Part shown: positions 18,634 through 27,672 of the stretch, piece after piece
How positions within the stretch are numbered: position 1 is the stretch's first letter
Layout of the letters: each line of letters opens with the position of its first letter
From: Solobacterium sp.
Lineage (GTDB): Bacteria; Bacillota_I; Bacilli_A; Erysipelotrichales; Erysipelotrichaceae
NCBI GenBank assembly: GCA_017510405.1
Contig: JAFWNG010000032.1
Location: forward strand, 1 to 64,000
Reading direction: 5' to 3'
DNA: 64,000 bases
Notes under the pieces: model-generated
The model's database searches: none
Told to the model about the DNA's origin: nothing
Seen by the model: only the letters and a program-made list of their open reading frames with translations
Translations under genes and position numbers: made by a program

Positions 18634-20291
18634 AACTGGAACTGCACTGGTCCGACGGGACCATCCTCACAAAAGAATACAGCGATGCGGTAACGCCGGA
18701 AATGATCCTGCAGGATATCGGATACGACTGCGGACATACTGTTGTGGGATGCCGTCTGAACCGGGAACCGATCCGCATGAATGAAAACATCACGGAAGAC
18801 GGCGTGCTGGAACTGCTGGACATCCGGGATGCGTATGCGAACATGTCCTATCAGACGTCACTCATCTTCCTGTATATCCATGCCGTGCATACCGTTATCG
18901 GCAGAAATGTGCAGGTCAAAGTGGAGAACTCCCTGTCCAAGGGACTCTTTACGACCCTGCACGGCGCCCGTCCGGAAGAGCGGGCCGCCCGGAAGATCCA
19001 GGCCTACATGGAAGAACAGGTGCGTAAGTGCGTACCGATCCGGGAAACATGGCATACCCGGGAAGAGATCCTCCGTATGATCACCGAAGAAGGCGGCCGG
19101 AACCGTCTGCCGGTCTATGAGACGGCGCCGGACATCACCGGTTCCTATGTATGTGAGATCAACGGGGAAAAGGACATCTTCTATATCCACATGGTTCCTC
19201 ACTGCGGCTATCTGAAGCTGTTTGAGGTACGCCGCTACCGGGGCGGACTTCTGCTTCGCTTCCCGCATCTCAAATATCCCGACCGGGTGCCGCCGTTTGA
19301 AGAACAGAAAGTGCTCTACGGCGCGTTCTCGGAAGAAACACAGTGGCAGAAACTCATGCAGGTACGCTATGCGTGGGAGCTGAACCGGACGGTGGAGAAC
19401 GGCAAGGCGGAAGAACTGATCATGCTGTCAGAAGCGCTCCATGAGAAGAAGATCGCCAACATTGCCGAAACGATCCGCAAAAAGAAGAAACGCATCATTC
19501 TGATCGCCGGTCCGTCGTCCTCCGGCAAGACGTCCTTTGCCAGACGGCTGTGCATTCAGCTGAAAGTCCTCGGACTCGATCCGCTCTATCTCGGCACCGA
19601 TGATTATTTCGTTGACCGTGACGAGATGGTTCCGGACGAAAAGGGGGAACTGGACTTTGAAACGATCGAAGCGGTGGACATGGAACTGTTCGGCCGGCAG
19701 ATGAACGCGCTGCTGAACGGAGAAACCGTGGATATACCGGAGTTCGATTTTATCGAAGGAAAGAAAAACTACGGCAGACGCATCGTGTCGATCGCCGATG
19801 ATCAGCCGATCGTCATCGAAGGCATACACGCCCTCAATCCCCGTCTGACTTCCGGGATCAAGAATGATCAGAAATACCGTATCTATATCAGTCCGCTCAC
19901 CCAGCTGAATATCGACCGCCACCACCGGGTGCCGACGACCGACGCACGCATGCTGCGGAGGATGGTGCGCGATCACCGCACGCGCGGACGCGACGCTGCC
20001 CAGACGATCCGGGAATGGCCGTCGGTGCGCAGAGGCGAAGAAACATGGATCTTCCCGTTCAACAGCGAAGCCGACATGTTCTTCAATTCCCACTGCCTGT
20101 ATGAGCTGGCGGTGCTGAAAAAGTACGCCAAACCTCTTCTGAAGGAGATCACGCCGGATATGCCGGAATATCCCGAAGCACAGCGCATGCTGGAATTCCT
20201 GGCGTTCTTCGCGGAACTGGAAGATGATTCGGTGATCCTGAACAATTCCATTCTGCGGGAGTTCATCGGCGGCTCCATCCTTGTCAAATAA
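18630..20291 (+). CDS. Nucleoside kinase (TGS-like domain + uridine kinase domain)
   Basis: The 553-residue protein starts with a TGS-like/ubiquitin-fold segment (~1-70), has a ThrRS-like second domain (~70-240), and ends with a P-loop kinase. The Walker A is GPSSSGKT at 294-301, with TDDYFVDRDE and a PEFDF region as in uridine kinase/phosphoribulokinase enzymes. This architecture is known in Bacillota and Thermotoga nucleoside kinases that phosphorylate uridine or cytidine with ATP. The substrate is not settled by sequence. It is translationally coupled to ppk1 through an ATGA overlap. A bidirectional terminator follows. Confidence 0.88.
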   Translation: MKLELHWSDGTILTKEYSDAVTPEMILQDIGYDCGHTVVGCRLNREPIRMNENITEDGVLELLDIRDAYANMSYQTSLIFLYIHAVHTVIGRNVQVKVENSLSKGLFTTLHGARPEERAARKIQAYMEEQVRKCVPIRETWHTREEILRMITEEGGRNRLPVYETAPDITGSYVCEINGEKDIFYIHMVPHCGYLKLFEVRRYRGGLLLRFPHLKYPDRVPPFEEQKVLYGAFSEETQWQKLMQVRYAWELNRTVENGKAEELIMLSEALHEKKIANIAETIRKKKKRIILIAGPSSSGKTSFARRLCIQLKVLGLDPLYLGTDDYFVDRDEMVPDEKGELDFETIEAVDMELFGRQMNALLNGETVDIPEFDFIEGKKNYGRRIVSIADDQPIVIEGIHALNPRLTSGIKNDQKYRIYISPLTQLNIDRHHRVPTTDARMLRRMVRDHRTRGRDAAQTIREWPSVRRGEETWIFPFNSEADMFFNSHCLYELAVLKKYAKPLLKEITPDMPEYPEAQRMLEFLAFFAELEDDSVILNNSILREFIGGSILVK

Positions 20292-20298
20292 GCGAAAG

Positions 20299-20326
20299 AA
20301 AAGATCCCACGGCGGGATCTTTTTTC
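20299..20326. terminator. Bidirectional terminator
   Basis: AAGATCCC (20301-20308) pairs with GGGATCTT (20314-20321). There is a T-run to the right and an A-run to the left, so it can stop both the nucleoside kinase and the convergent esterase transcripts. Confidence 0.9.
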
Positions 20327-20335
20327 AGGTGTGGT

Positions 20336-21133
20336 TCAGACAGAACGCTTTCCCATTCTGCCGTAGGCGTCATCGCGGTCGATCCAGTCCAGGAAGCGCT
20401 CGACCTGAGCGTCCCAGAAGCGCCACTCGTGACCGAAGCCTTCCATCTCGTCCCAGGTGACGTCCGCACCGAGTTCTTTCAGCAGGTCAGCGAATTCCCT
20501 GTCAGCTTTGTACAGGCCGTCCTTCGTACCGCACGAAGCGTAGATCTTCGGGAAGCTGCGTCCGTCTTCCTTCACTTTCTTCGCAAGCAGATAAATATCG
20601 TTCTCTTCCTTCCGTTTCGCGGGCTTCCCGAACGGCGACAGGGCAAAGGAATCCGGATCGATCCCGATGCCGGCTGAGAACGTACCGATGGCGCGGAAGC
20701 GTTCCGGGTGAGCCAGTCCGTGCAGATACGCACCGTAGCCGCCCATGGAGAGACCGGCGATATAGGTCTCTTCCGGTTTATCCGAAATAGGGAAGTAATT
20801 CCTGAGAAACTTAGGGAGTTCTTCATCCAGGAAGCGCATGAAATCATCGCCGCCGACATGCGCGTAGGCTTTGTTTTCGGCGGACAGATTCACGACTGCG
20901 ATCCGGCGTTCTTCCGCATACATTTCCACGTTGGTATAGCCGGTCCACTGGGCATGATTGTTTCCGAAGCCGTGCAGCAGATACAGCACGGGGAAGCGTG
21001 CCGGCAGTTCATGTGTCGGCGGATACCCGGCCAGTCCGAGTGATTCCGGACAGGTGACCGAAGGAATCACGACGGTGATATCGACCGCGCGGTTCAGAAC
21101 ATACGAATAGAAATTGCAGACAAGTTTTGCCAT
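20336..21133 (-). CDS. Alpha/beta hydrolase, esterase D/feruloyl esterase-like
   Basis: The 265-residue enzyme has the oxyanion motif LLHGFGNNHAQW (~50-61), the nucleophile elbow GLSMGGYGA and the catalytic Asp/His regions (CGTKDGLY; GFGHEWRFW). The pattern fits the acyl esterase family that includes S-formylglutathione hydrolase, tributyrin esterase EstA and feruloyl esterases. There is no signal peptide, so it is cytoplasmic. It probably removes acetyl or other acyl groups from imported carbohydrates, by inference only. It is 15 bases downstream of the cytidylate-kinase-like gene in the same direction. Confidence 0.87.
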   Translation of the reverse strand: MAKLVCNFYSYVLNRAVDITVVIPSVTCPESLGLAGYPPTHELPARFPVLYLLHGFGNNHAQWTGYTNVEMYAEERRIAVVNLSAENKAYAHVGGDDFMRFLDEELPKFLRNYFPISDKPEETYIAGLSMGGYGAYLHGLAHPERFRAIGTFSAGIGIDPDSFALSPFGKPAKRKEENDIYLLAKKVKEDGRSFPKIYASCGTKDGLYKADREFADLLKELGADVTWDEMEGFGHEWRFWDAQVERFLDWIDRDDAYGRMGKRSV

Positions 21134-21148
21134 ACAGGAGATCCTCTG

Positions 21149-21748
21149 TTACTCTGCTGTCTTCTTCTCGTATGCTTCGGCGATCATATGCGCGCACGTC
21201 TCGATGCCGAGCGAAGAGCTGCTCAGGCACAGATCGTAGTAGTGATAGTCGCCGAATTTCTGGTCGGTGTAGAGGTCATAGTAGGCAGCCCTGCGCTTGT
21301 CATTGGCGATCAGGTGCTTCTCCGGATAGGAATCCGCTTCATGGTATTCCTCGGTAATGCGGCGGATGCGGTCTTCGTCATCCGCGTAGATGAATACACG
21401 CAGAAGGTCGTATTTATCGCGCAGTATATAGTCCGCGCAGCGTCCGACAATGACGCACGGTCCTTTCTCTGCCAGTTCATTGATGATGCGGGACTGCAGG
21501 ATCCAGATCGTATCCCGGTTGGAATAGGTGTAGAGGTCCATTCCTGTGAGACTTGCAAAGAAACCGGTCTCCGCAGTCATTTCGCTGTTCTGCTTTACGT
21601 AGTCCGCGTTGAAGCCGCTTTCCTCGGCGATCTTACTGATGATCTGACTGTCGTAGCATTCCAGTCCGAGCTGTTCTGCGACAAGGTGGCCGATCCCGCG
21701 GCCGGCGCTGCCGTACTGACGGCTGATTGTAATAATGGTGTTTTTCAT
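21149..21748 (-). CDS. Cytidylate kinase-like protein
   Basis: The 199-residue P-loop protein begins with MKNTIITISRQYGSAGRGIG, where the nucleotide-binding loop differs from the classic GxxxxGK and fits the cytidylate-kinase-2 type seen in Bacillota. ILQSRIINELAEKGPCVIVGRCADYIL and the Arg-rich RIRRITEEY lid follow. CMP kinase activity is possible, but many relatives are untested. I chose the ATG at 21748 with AAGGGA upstream. It is shorter than true Cmk (about 225 residues). The gene sits near two polyphosphate kinases and a nucleoside kinase, so nucleotide salvage is a shared theme. Confidence 0.82.
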   Translation of the reverse strand: MKNTIITISRQYGSAGRGIGHLVAEQLGLECYDSQIISKIAEESGFNADYVKQNSEMTAETGFFASLTGMDLYTYSNRDTIWILQSRIINELAEKGPCVIVGRCADYILRDKYDLLRVFIYADDEDRIRRITEEYHEADSYPEKHLIANDKRRAAYYDLYTDQKFGDYHYYDLCLSSSSLGIETCAHMIAEAYEKKTAE

Positions 21749-21863
21749 AGTTCCCTTCACAGCAGAATGACCTGCTTCGCTTTCTGTATACATTGTAAAA
21801 GATTTTTACGGAAACTGTCGGAAAATACGTCTCCGTACAGACAAATATTTATCATGGGCAAAT

Positions 21864-21887
21864 GAAAAAAGGCAGCCGGGGCTGCCT
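21864..21887 (-). terminator. Terminator after ppk2
   Basis: AGGCAG (21870-21875) pairs with CTGCCT (21882-21887); on the minus strand TTTTTTC follows the stem. Confidence 0.88.
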
Positions 21888-21897
21888 GCATGAATGC

Positions 21898-22824
21898 TCA
21901 TTCCTGAGGTTTCTTTTTCTTCTTGTTTTTCTTCTTTGCCGGTTTCGGGGAATAGCCTGCGGGAAGCTCCTTCAGCAGTTCCTCGCGGTATTTCGCGAAT
22001 GTCGCAAGACGTTCCTCGGTGACGACCGGATACTGCGGATCCATGTCCTGCAGGGTAGCCAGGATGATCTCGGAGACGACATAGCGCATATACCACTTGT
22101 GGTCAGCCGGAATGACATACCAGGGGGAATGCTTTGTGGAAGTCGCGTTGATCGCGCTTTCGAACGCTTCCTGGTAGGCGTCCCAGTAAGCTCGCTCCTC
22201 ATAGTCGCTGCCGCTGAACTTCCAGTTCTTTTCCGGTTCTTCGATGCGGGAGAGGAAGCGCTTGGCCTGTTCGTCCTTGGATACATTCAGGAACATCTTT
22301 ACGGTGCGGATGTTGTTGCGGTAGAGGTATTCCTCGAAATTGCGGATATCCTCATAGCGGTATTCGATCACCTTGTCGAGATCGATGCGCCTTGCGTTTG
22401 CCTGGGAACGGTAGAGTTCCTTGACCTTGCCGATGAGGACGTCTTCGTACTGGGAACGGTTGAAGATGGCAATCTCACCCTTGGCCGGAACCTGGGCGGC
22501 GATCCGCCACAGATAGTCGTGGGCCAGCTCGTTGGAGCTCGGCGCCTTGAAGGCTGCCTCATGCACACCGTGGGGCGACAGGCAGGAGAGGACAGCACGA
22601 ATCGTGCCGTCTTTGCCGGCCGCGTCCATGGCCTGGAACAGGAAGATCACGCCTTCCTTCTTTTCGGCGTAAAGCTTTGCCTGCAGTTCGTCGATCTGCG
22701 CGTTGTTTTCTTCCATGCGCGCTTCGGCGTCGCTGCGGTCGATGCATAAACTGGTTTCATCAGTGGATACTTTGGAGATCTGGAACGGATGCGTACCGTC
22801 ATAGCAGTATTTATCAAATAACAT
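21898..22824 (-). CDS. ppk2: Polyphosphate kinase 2 family protein
   Basis: This 308-residue protein uses polyphosphate to phosphorylate nucleoside mono- or diphosphates. The Walker A-like AMDAAGKDG (65-73) and the FNRSQYEDVL motif are typical of PPK2. The lid region SRIEEPEKNWKFS and HKWYMRYVVSEI fit the class III/class I group. The C-terminus is a lysine-rich tail (KPAKKKNKKKKKPQE) that may bind polyphosphate, by inference. AAAGGT lies upstream of the start. The class, and so the direction AMP-to-ATP or GDP-to-GTP, would need alignment. Confidence 0.92.
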   Translation of the reverse strand: MLFDKYCYDGTHPFQISKVSTDETSLCIDRSDAEARMEENNAQIDELQAKLYAEKKEGVIFLFQAMDAAGKDGTIRAVLSCLSPHGVHEAAFKAPSSNELAHDYLWRIAAQVPAKGEIAIFNRSQYEDVLIGKVKELYRSQANARRIDLDKVIEYRYEDIRNFEEYLYRNNIRTVKMFLNVSKDEQAKRFLSRIEEPEKNWKFSGSDYEERAYWDAYQEAFESAINATSTKHSPWYVIPADHKWYMRYVVSEIILATLQDMDPQYPVVTEERLATFAKYREELLKELPAGYSPKPAKKKNKKKKKPQE

Positions 22825-22873
22825 TATATTTACTACCTTTCGCTGTACTTACATCATAGCATGCAGAGTTTTC

Positions 22874-23392
22874 TTATTGGTTTCTCAATTTCAGATTCTC
22901 AATAAAATAGTGGATGAGATGCCACGCAATAATACCGATCAGAGTGCCCACGGTATTGTCAAACAGGTCGGTCACGTCCGCGATGCGCGTATAGCTCAGA
23001 AGCGGCTGGATCAGTTCGATGCACAGGGAAAACAGAAAGCCGAGCAGAAGCGTTGTGCGGTACCGGGAGCGGAAAAGCTGCTGGTGGAGAAAGCCGAACG
23101 GCACAAACAGAAGCACATTGTAAATGATCTCCATACGGTAGTCGCCGTACAGGTGTTTCCAGTCCCGGAACAGTTCCCAGTTGATCGAAGAGTGATATCC
23201 TTCCAGAAGCTGCGGCAATTGCATCGCGACCGGCATCAGCGTAAAGAAAAGAACGGTACACAGATACACATAAAAAACGGTATACAGTATCTTCTTGTAA
23301 CGCGTCTTTTTCCGGATGTTCGGAAGGATATAATAGTAATATACAAGTGCGCAGACCAGAAAGTCCGGCAGATACAGCCAGCTGAATCTCAT
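22874..23392 (-). CDS. VanZ family membrane protein
   Basis: The 172-residue protein has four to five hydrophobic helices and the VanZ hallmark SLCIELIQPLL followed by RIADVTDLFDNTVGTLIG. VanZ-like proteins occur with and without glycopeptide resistance clusters, and their molecular role is not settled. No other van genes are here, so a resistance role should not be assumed. The start at 23392 (MRFSWLYLPD) lacks a clear Shine-Dalgarno; a longer frame to 23479 exists but would overlap the divergent promoter. Confidence 0.8.
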   Translation of the reverse strand: MRFSWLYLPDFLVCALVYYYYILPNIRKKTRYKKILYTVFYVYLCTVLFFTLMPVAMQLPQLLEGYHSSINWELFRDWKHLYGDYRMEIIYNVLLFVPFGFLHQQLFRSRYRTTLLLGFLFSLCIELIQPLLSYTRIADVTDLFDNTVGTLIGIIAWHLIHYFIENLKLRNQ

Positions 23393-23462
23393 ACCACAAA
23401 GACTACCATAATACTTCGGGGATGGCAAAATAACTCCGGTATGCAAAGCGTACCGAAAGGGG

Positions 23463-23497
23463 TATAATGGCGTGTGCAATAAAGATTGCGTCAGGAG
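23463..23497 (+). promoter_or_regulatory. -10 box and RBS of the first transglutaminase gene
   Basis: A perfect TATAAT lies at 23463-23468 and AGGAG at 23493-23497, 4 bases before the ATG at 23502. The -35 (TATGCA at 23440) is weak. Confidence 0.55.
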
Positions 23498-23501
23498 AAC
23501 T

Positions 23502-25358
23502 ATGAAAGTATCTAGACTGTTAACAGCGGCGGCGCTCTCGCTGTCAATGATTTCTCAGAATATATGGATCCATGCGGAAGACGAACAGATTCCGGAAGAA
23601 ACCGGGATCACAGAAACCGCGCCGGAAGAAACAGAAGAACCGATATCCGATATTTCGGACATGGAAGATGATGCCGTACAGGCGGAGCCGGTCTTCGAGT
23701 TCAACCCGATGTACCGGGATCTTGTCACGGAAGAAGAAATTCAGCAGGAATATGAGGAAGTAAACGGGCTGTATGAGGCCGGGGAAGCAAACGCGCTTCT
23801 GAACGCCTCCCGCGTATGCGCCAGCGTGAGCGAATCCTCCTCCTGGGTGAAAGGACTGATGAAGTCCCGTGAAAACAGCTTTACGGTGACGCTGAATGTG
23901 AACAAGAGCGGTTATAAAAGCGGGGATGACGCGTTCAGTACGGTCGTACGGCAGATCATCCACGGTGCCATGAATCATACCGGGATCGGCACGGAAGGCG
24001 ATTATCTGAAGTGGCATTATTCCAGCTGGAACGCGAACGGTACCATCTGGGACTACGGTTCCTACTGGAAGATGGAATTCGATATTGCCATGAAGTACAT
24101 CTCCACGGCAGCGCAGGAAGCCAGGACGACGGCTGCCGTCAATGAACTTCTGCAGAAACTGAATATCGGTGCGGATCTGCCGGACTACGATAAGATCTAT
24201 CGGATCTACGAATGGATCACGGCAAATGTCAGGTATACGGAAGCGTCGGATTATTCCACGAACATGTACTACCATACCGCGTATTCCGCGATCGTGGATA
24301 AAAGCACGGTCTGCCAGGGATATTCCTCTCTGCTGTACCGCCTGGCGCTGAGCGTCGGTCTGGACTGCCGGGTCGTGGCCGGTGACGGTTCGACGAGCGG
24401 CAGTGCTCCGCACGGCTGGAATATCGTAAAAGTGGACGGAGCCTGGTATAATCTCGATTCGACCTGGGATGCCGGAAACAGCCCGGAAAACTGGGAATAT
24501 TTCCTGAAGGCAGCTTCTCCGTTTAAAAAAGACCACCGCAACTGGGCGGAATACACAACGGCTGACTGGAATGCCAGATACGGTGTTTCCCCGACCGATT
24601 ACAGTACGGCAAAGCTGAATAAAGTCAAAGAGTTCGTCAGCCGGCTGTATACCACGTGCCTGAACCGTACTGCGGACCCGCAGGGACTGCTGAACTGGTC
24701 CGGTCTGCTGCAGAGCAGAAAGAAAACAGCGGGGCAGGTCATCCAGGGATTCTTTGACAGTAAGGAATACAAGGGACGCAACCGCTCCGATTTCGACTTC
24801 CTGTGCGATTGTTACAGAGTTCTGATGGATCGTGAATACGATCAGCCGGGTCTGGACAGCTGGCAGGAAATACTGCGGAAAGAATATGTTTCAAGAGATT
24901 TCGTTCTGCAGGGATTTGTCGGATCGGCGGAGTTCTATACGATCTGCGGCCAGTACGGCGTAGAGCGCGGATCGGTCGTATTCACGGAAGAAAGAGACCG
25001 GAATATCGGCGTCACGCGGTTCGTGGTGCGTCTGTATCAGAACGCGCTCGGACGGAATCCGGAAGTCGGCGGACTGAACGGCTGGACCGGAAGGATCAAC
25101 AACGCTTCCAATAAGAAGAGCAAAGCGATCGAGATCGCCTCGGACGGCTTCTTCCATTCGAAGGAATTCAAAAACAGGAACACCAGCAATGAAGAGTACG
25201 TCACCATCCTGTACCGGACGTTCCTGAGCCGGGAACCGGAACCGACAAATAACTGGGTGAAGCGGCTGAATACCGGAATGAGCCGTGATGAAGTGCTGAA
25301 GGGATTTGCGTATTCCGCGGAATTCGCAAAACTGATGGCATCGTACGGGATCCGTTAA
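23502..25358 (+). CDS. Secreted transglutaminase-like protein with DUF4214 repeats
   Basis: The 618-residue protein has a signal peptide (MKVSRLLTAAALSLSMISQN, cleavage after IHA) and an acidic linker (~25-60). A region conserved in its neighbour follows (~65-235), then a transglutaminase/protease-like core with the triad Cys271 (VCQGYS), His304 (HGWN) and Asp319 (DSTWD). About three DUF4214 modules occupy the C-terminal 230 residues (motif LYTTCLNRTADPQGL and repeats). These folds cross-link or cleave peptides; DUF4214 probably attaches the enzyme to the cell surface. It lies 115 bases before a paralogue of the same architecture, so a tandem duplication is likely. The substrate is unknown. 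Confidence 0.85.
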   Translation: MKVSRLLTAAALSLSMISQNIWIHAEDEQIPEETGITETAPEETEEPISDISDMEDDAVQAEPVFEFNPMYRDLVTEEEIQQEYEEVNGLYEAGEANALLNASRVCASVSESSSWVKGLMKSRENSFTVTLNVNKSGYKSGDDAFSTVVRQIIHGAMNHTGIGTEGDYLKWHYSSWNANGTIWDYGSYWKMEFDIAMKYISTAAQEARTTAAVNELLQKLNIGADLPDYDKIYRIYEWITANVRYTEASDYSTNMYYHTAYSAIVDKSTVCQGYSSLLYRLALSVGLDCRVVAGDGSTSGSAPHGWNIVKVDGAWYNLDSTWDAGNSPENWEYFLKAASPFKKDHRNWAEYTTADWNARYGVSPTDYSTAKLNKVKEFVSRLYTTCLNRTADPQGLLNWSGLLQSRKKTAGQVIQGFFDSKEYKGRNRSDFDFLCDCYRVLMDREYDQPGLDSWQEILRKEYVSRDFVLQGFVGSAEFYTICGQYGVERGSVVFTEERDRNIGVTRFVVRLYQNALGRNPEVGGLNGWTGRINNASNKKSKAIEIASDGFFHSKEFKNRNTSNEEYVTILYRTFLSREPEPTNNWVKRLNTGMSRDEVLKGFAYSAEFAKLMASYGIR

Positions 25359-25366
25359 TACGGCAT

Positions 25367-25403
25367 GCAGGAAGCGGGAAGGCTTACCCTTCCTGCTTTT
25401 TTT
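25367..25403 (+). terminator. Terminator between the paralogues
   Basis: GCAGGAAG (25367-25374) pairs with CTTCCTGC (25389-25396), followed by seven T. Confidence 0.88.
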
Positions 25404-25473
25404 GCGGAATCGCGCCCCCTCAAAGGCTCGCTTTATCACAGCACTATACTGTAAGCACAAAGGGAGGCAGATC

Positions 25474-27399
25474 ATGAAACGTACCCACATTACGGCAAAA
25501 GCGCTTCTTGTACTCGGAATGCTGACATCCGCAGCTGTTCCGGCATATGCGGAAACAGAGGATCCACCCCAGGACACTTCGGAAACAGTCACAGAGACGG
25601 AAGAAGTGACGGAAGAGGAAGCAGCCGAGGAGATACAGGCGGAGCCGGAACCGGAAGAAAGTATTCCTGCTGAGGAAGAACCGGAAGAGACTGCAGAACC
25701 GGAAGAGACTGCAGAGCCGGAACCGGAAGAAGAAACGAATACATTTGAAGTCATTACGGATATCAATCCGATGTACACAGACTTCGTATATGAAGAAGAA
25801 CTGGCGGAACAGTATGACGAAGCGTTTGAGGCCGGTGAGACCAATGCGCTTCTGAATGCGTCCAGAACGTGTTCCAGCGTCAATGAAGCGGCGGTCTGGG
25901 TGCGCAGCCAGATGAAGTCGCGGGCAGCGGAGATGACGGTCGTGATCGATCTGAACAAAGCCGGATACAGCGATGCCAACAGTGCCTTCAGTTCCTTATT
26001 CCATCAGATCCTGGACGGCGCGTTCCAGCACACCGGGACCGCGACGGAAGGTGACTACCTGTACTGGCATTATGCCGGCGCGTCTGCCGGCGGCAGCTAC
26101 CGGACATATTCCTCGTACTGGCATATGACGATGAACCTGACGGTGCGTTTCAATTCCACGCTGGCGCAGGAAAACGCAGTCACCTCGGCGGTGTCTTCCA
26201 TAGCGGCGTCGCTTCCCGTCGATTCGTACGCGTCGGATTATGACAAGGCATATGCCATCCATGAATGGATCACGCGGAATGTGAAATATACAGACGCTTC
26301 GGATTACAGTACAAACATGTACTATCACACAGCGTACTCCGCGGCTGTGGATAAGAGCACGGTCTGTCAGGGCTACTCGCTGCTGTTCTACCGCCTGGCT
26401 CTGATGGAAGGCCTGGAATGCCGCATCGTGGCCGGAGACGGATCAACGAGCGGATCGGCGCCGCATGGCTGGAATATCGTCCGGGTGGACGGCAGGTGGT
26501 ACAATATCGATTCGACCTGGGACGCCGGCCGAAGCGCTGACCGATGGAATTATTTCCTCGCTCCGAAATATCCGTTCGGCAATGATCACCGTCCGTGGAG
26601 CACCTATACAGCAGCCTCGTTCGCAAACTCTCATGTGATCAGCACGGCGGCGTATTCGACCGTAAAGCTGGACCGTGTGAAAAACTTTGTCCGTCGTCTG
26701 TATACGAACTGCCTCGGCAGAAACGCGGATACAAAAGGCCTGAACAGCTGGAGCGGCCTTCTGCACAGTCAGAAGGGAACCGCCGCCCAGGCAGTGACCG
26801 GCTTCTTCACTTCAAAAGAATATCTGGATAAGAAACGCAGTGACCGGGATTTCATCGCCGACTGCTACAAAGTCCTGCTTGACCGGAAATATGATACGGG
26901 CGGCATGAACAGCTGGCTGAGCGTACTTTCCGATTATATGTCCCGCACATATGTGCTGAGAGGATTCGCAGGATCGTCAGAGTTTGCGGGAATCTGTTCC
27001 GAATACGGCGTCGTCCGCGGCAGTATCACGCTTACCGAGGGAAGAGACCTGAACCGGGGCATTACGAAGTTCGTTGTCCGGCTGTACCGCGAAACGCTCA
27101 GCCGCGAACCGGACATCAGCGGTCTCAACGGCTGGTGCGCCGCTCTTGCGTCAAGGAAAATGAGCGCGCAGACGGCCGCCGAAGGCTTCTTCGGTTCGAA
27201 AGAATTTGAGAGCAGGCACTATTCCAGCAGTGACTTCGTGGATAAGCTGTACCGGGTATTTCTGGACAGAGAACCGGATCCGGCCGGAAAGAACGGCTGG
27301 ATGAACCGGCTGGCACAGGGAATGAGCCGGAAGACCGTGGCGGCAGGGTTTGCCCGTTCGGCGGAATTCGCGAAGCTCATGAAGAGCTACGGACTGTAA
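25474..27399 (+). CDS. Secreted transglutaminase-like protein with DUF4214 repeats, paralogue
   Basis: The 641-residue protein matches the preceding gene domain for domain. A signal peptide (ending VPAYA) is followed by a longer, Glu/Pro-rich acidic linker (~28-95, with a repeated EPEETAEPEETAEPEP pattern). The shared middle domain comes next, then a transglutaminase core with Cys298 (VCQGYS), HGWN and DSTWD, and three DUF4214 modules ending in FARSAEFAKLMKSYGL. The linker is typical of a wall-spanning spacer. I chose the ATG at 25474 because GGGAGG lies 6 bases upstream and a TATACT box precedes it. It has its own terminator-flanked unit, so the two copies may be expressed separately. Confidence 0.85.
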   Translation: MKRTHITAKALLVLGMLTSAAVPAYAETEDPPQDTSETVTETEEVTEEEAAEEIQAEPEPEESIPAEEEPEETAEPEETAEPEPEEETNTFEVITDINPMYTDFVYEEELAEQYDEAFEAGETNALLNASRTCSSVNEAAVWVRSQMKSRAAEMTVVIDLNKAGYSDANSAFSSLFHQILDGAFQHTGTATEGDYLYWHYAGASAGGSYRTYSSYWHMTMNLTVRFNSTLAQENAVTSAVSSIAASLPVDSYASDYDKAYAIHEWITRNVKYTDASDYSTNMYYHTAYSAAVDKSTVCQGYSLLFYRLALMEGLECRIVAGDGSTSGSAPHGWNIVRVDGRWYNIDSTWDAGRSADRWNYFLAPKYPFGNDHRPWSTYTAASFANSHVISTAAYSTVKLDRVKNFVRRLYTNCLGRNADTKGLNSWSGLLHSQKGTAAQAVTGFFTSKEYLDKKRSDRDFIADCYKVLLDRKYDTGGMNSWLSVLSDYMSRTYVLRGFAGSSEFAGICSEYGVVRGSITLTEGRDLNRGITKFVVRLYRETLSREPDISGLNGWCAALASRKMSAQTAAEGFFGSKEFESRHYSSSDFVDKLYRVFLDREPDPAGKNGWMNRLAQGMSRKTVAAGFARSAEFAKLMKSYGL

Positions 27400-27414
27400 T
27401 ACGGTCGTGCTGAG

Positions 27415-27437
27415 GCAGGGGACGATGTCTCCTGCTT
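27415..27437 (+). terminator. Weak hairpin after the paralogue
   Basis: GCAGG/CCTGC with a GGAC/GTCT extension forms a hairpin, but no T-run follows it directly. It may be a stem only. Confidence 0.4.
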
Positions 27438-27474
27438 CGGCCGGCTGGACCGGAAAAAACTCTTCTAAAAATTC

Positions 27475-27506
27475 TTGTAGCATTTTTCAAATCACTGTGA
27501 TATAGT
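27475..27506 (+). promoter_or_regulatory. Promoter of tRNA-Pro
   Basis: An extended -10 (TG at 27498, TATAGT at 27501-27506) lies 12 bases before the tRNA. A TTGTAG at 27475 is a poorly spaced -35. Confidence 0.5.
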
Positions 27507-27518
27507 AATTCATGCAAT

Positions 27519-27592
<74 letters not shown>

Positions 27593-27597
27593 CTGAC

Positions 27598-27628
27598 AAG
27601 GAATACTGAGATACGGTATTCCTTTTTT
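27598..27628 (+). terminator. Terminator after tRNA-Pro
   Basis: AAGGAATAC (27598-27606) pairs with GTATTCCTT (27616-27624), followed by T. Confidence 0.9.
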
Positions 27629-27672
27629 CTGTTCCGGCAAACAGAAAATGAGAAGTATGGTAGTATGGGCGT

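Noticed and set aside
21898-23392. A VanZ gene as a sign of glycopeptide resistance
   Set aside because: No vanH, vanA, vanX, vanR or vanS relatives are nearby, and VanZ-like genes are widespread without resistance.
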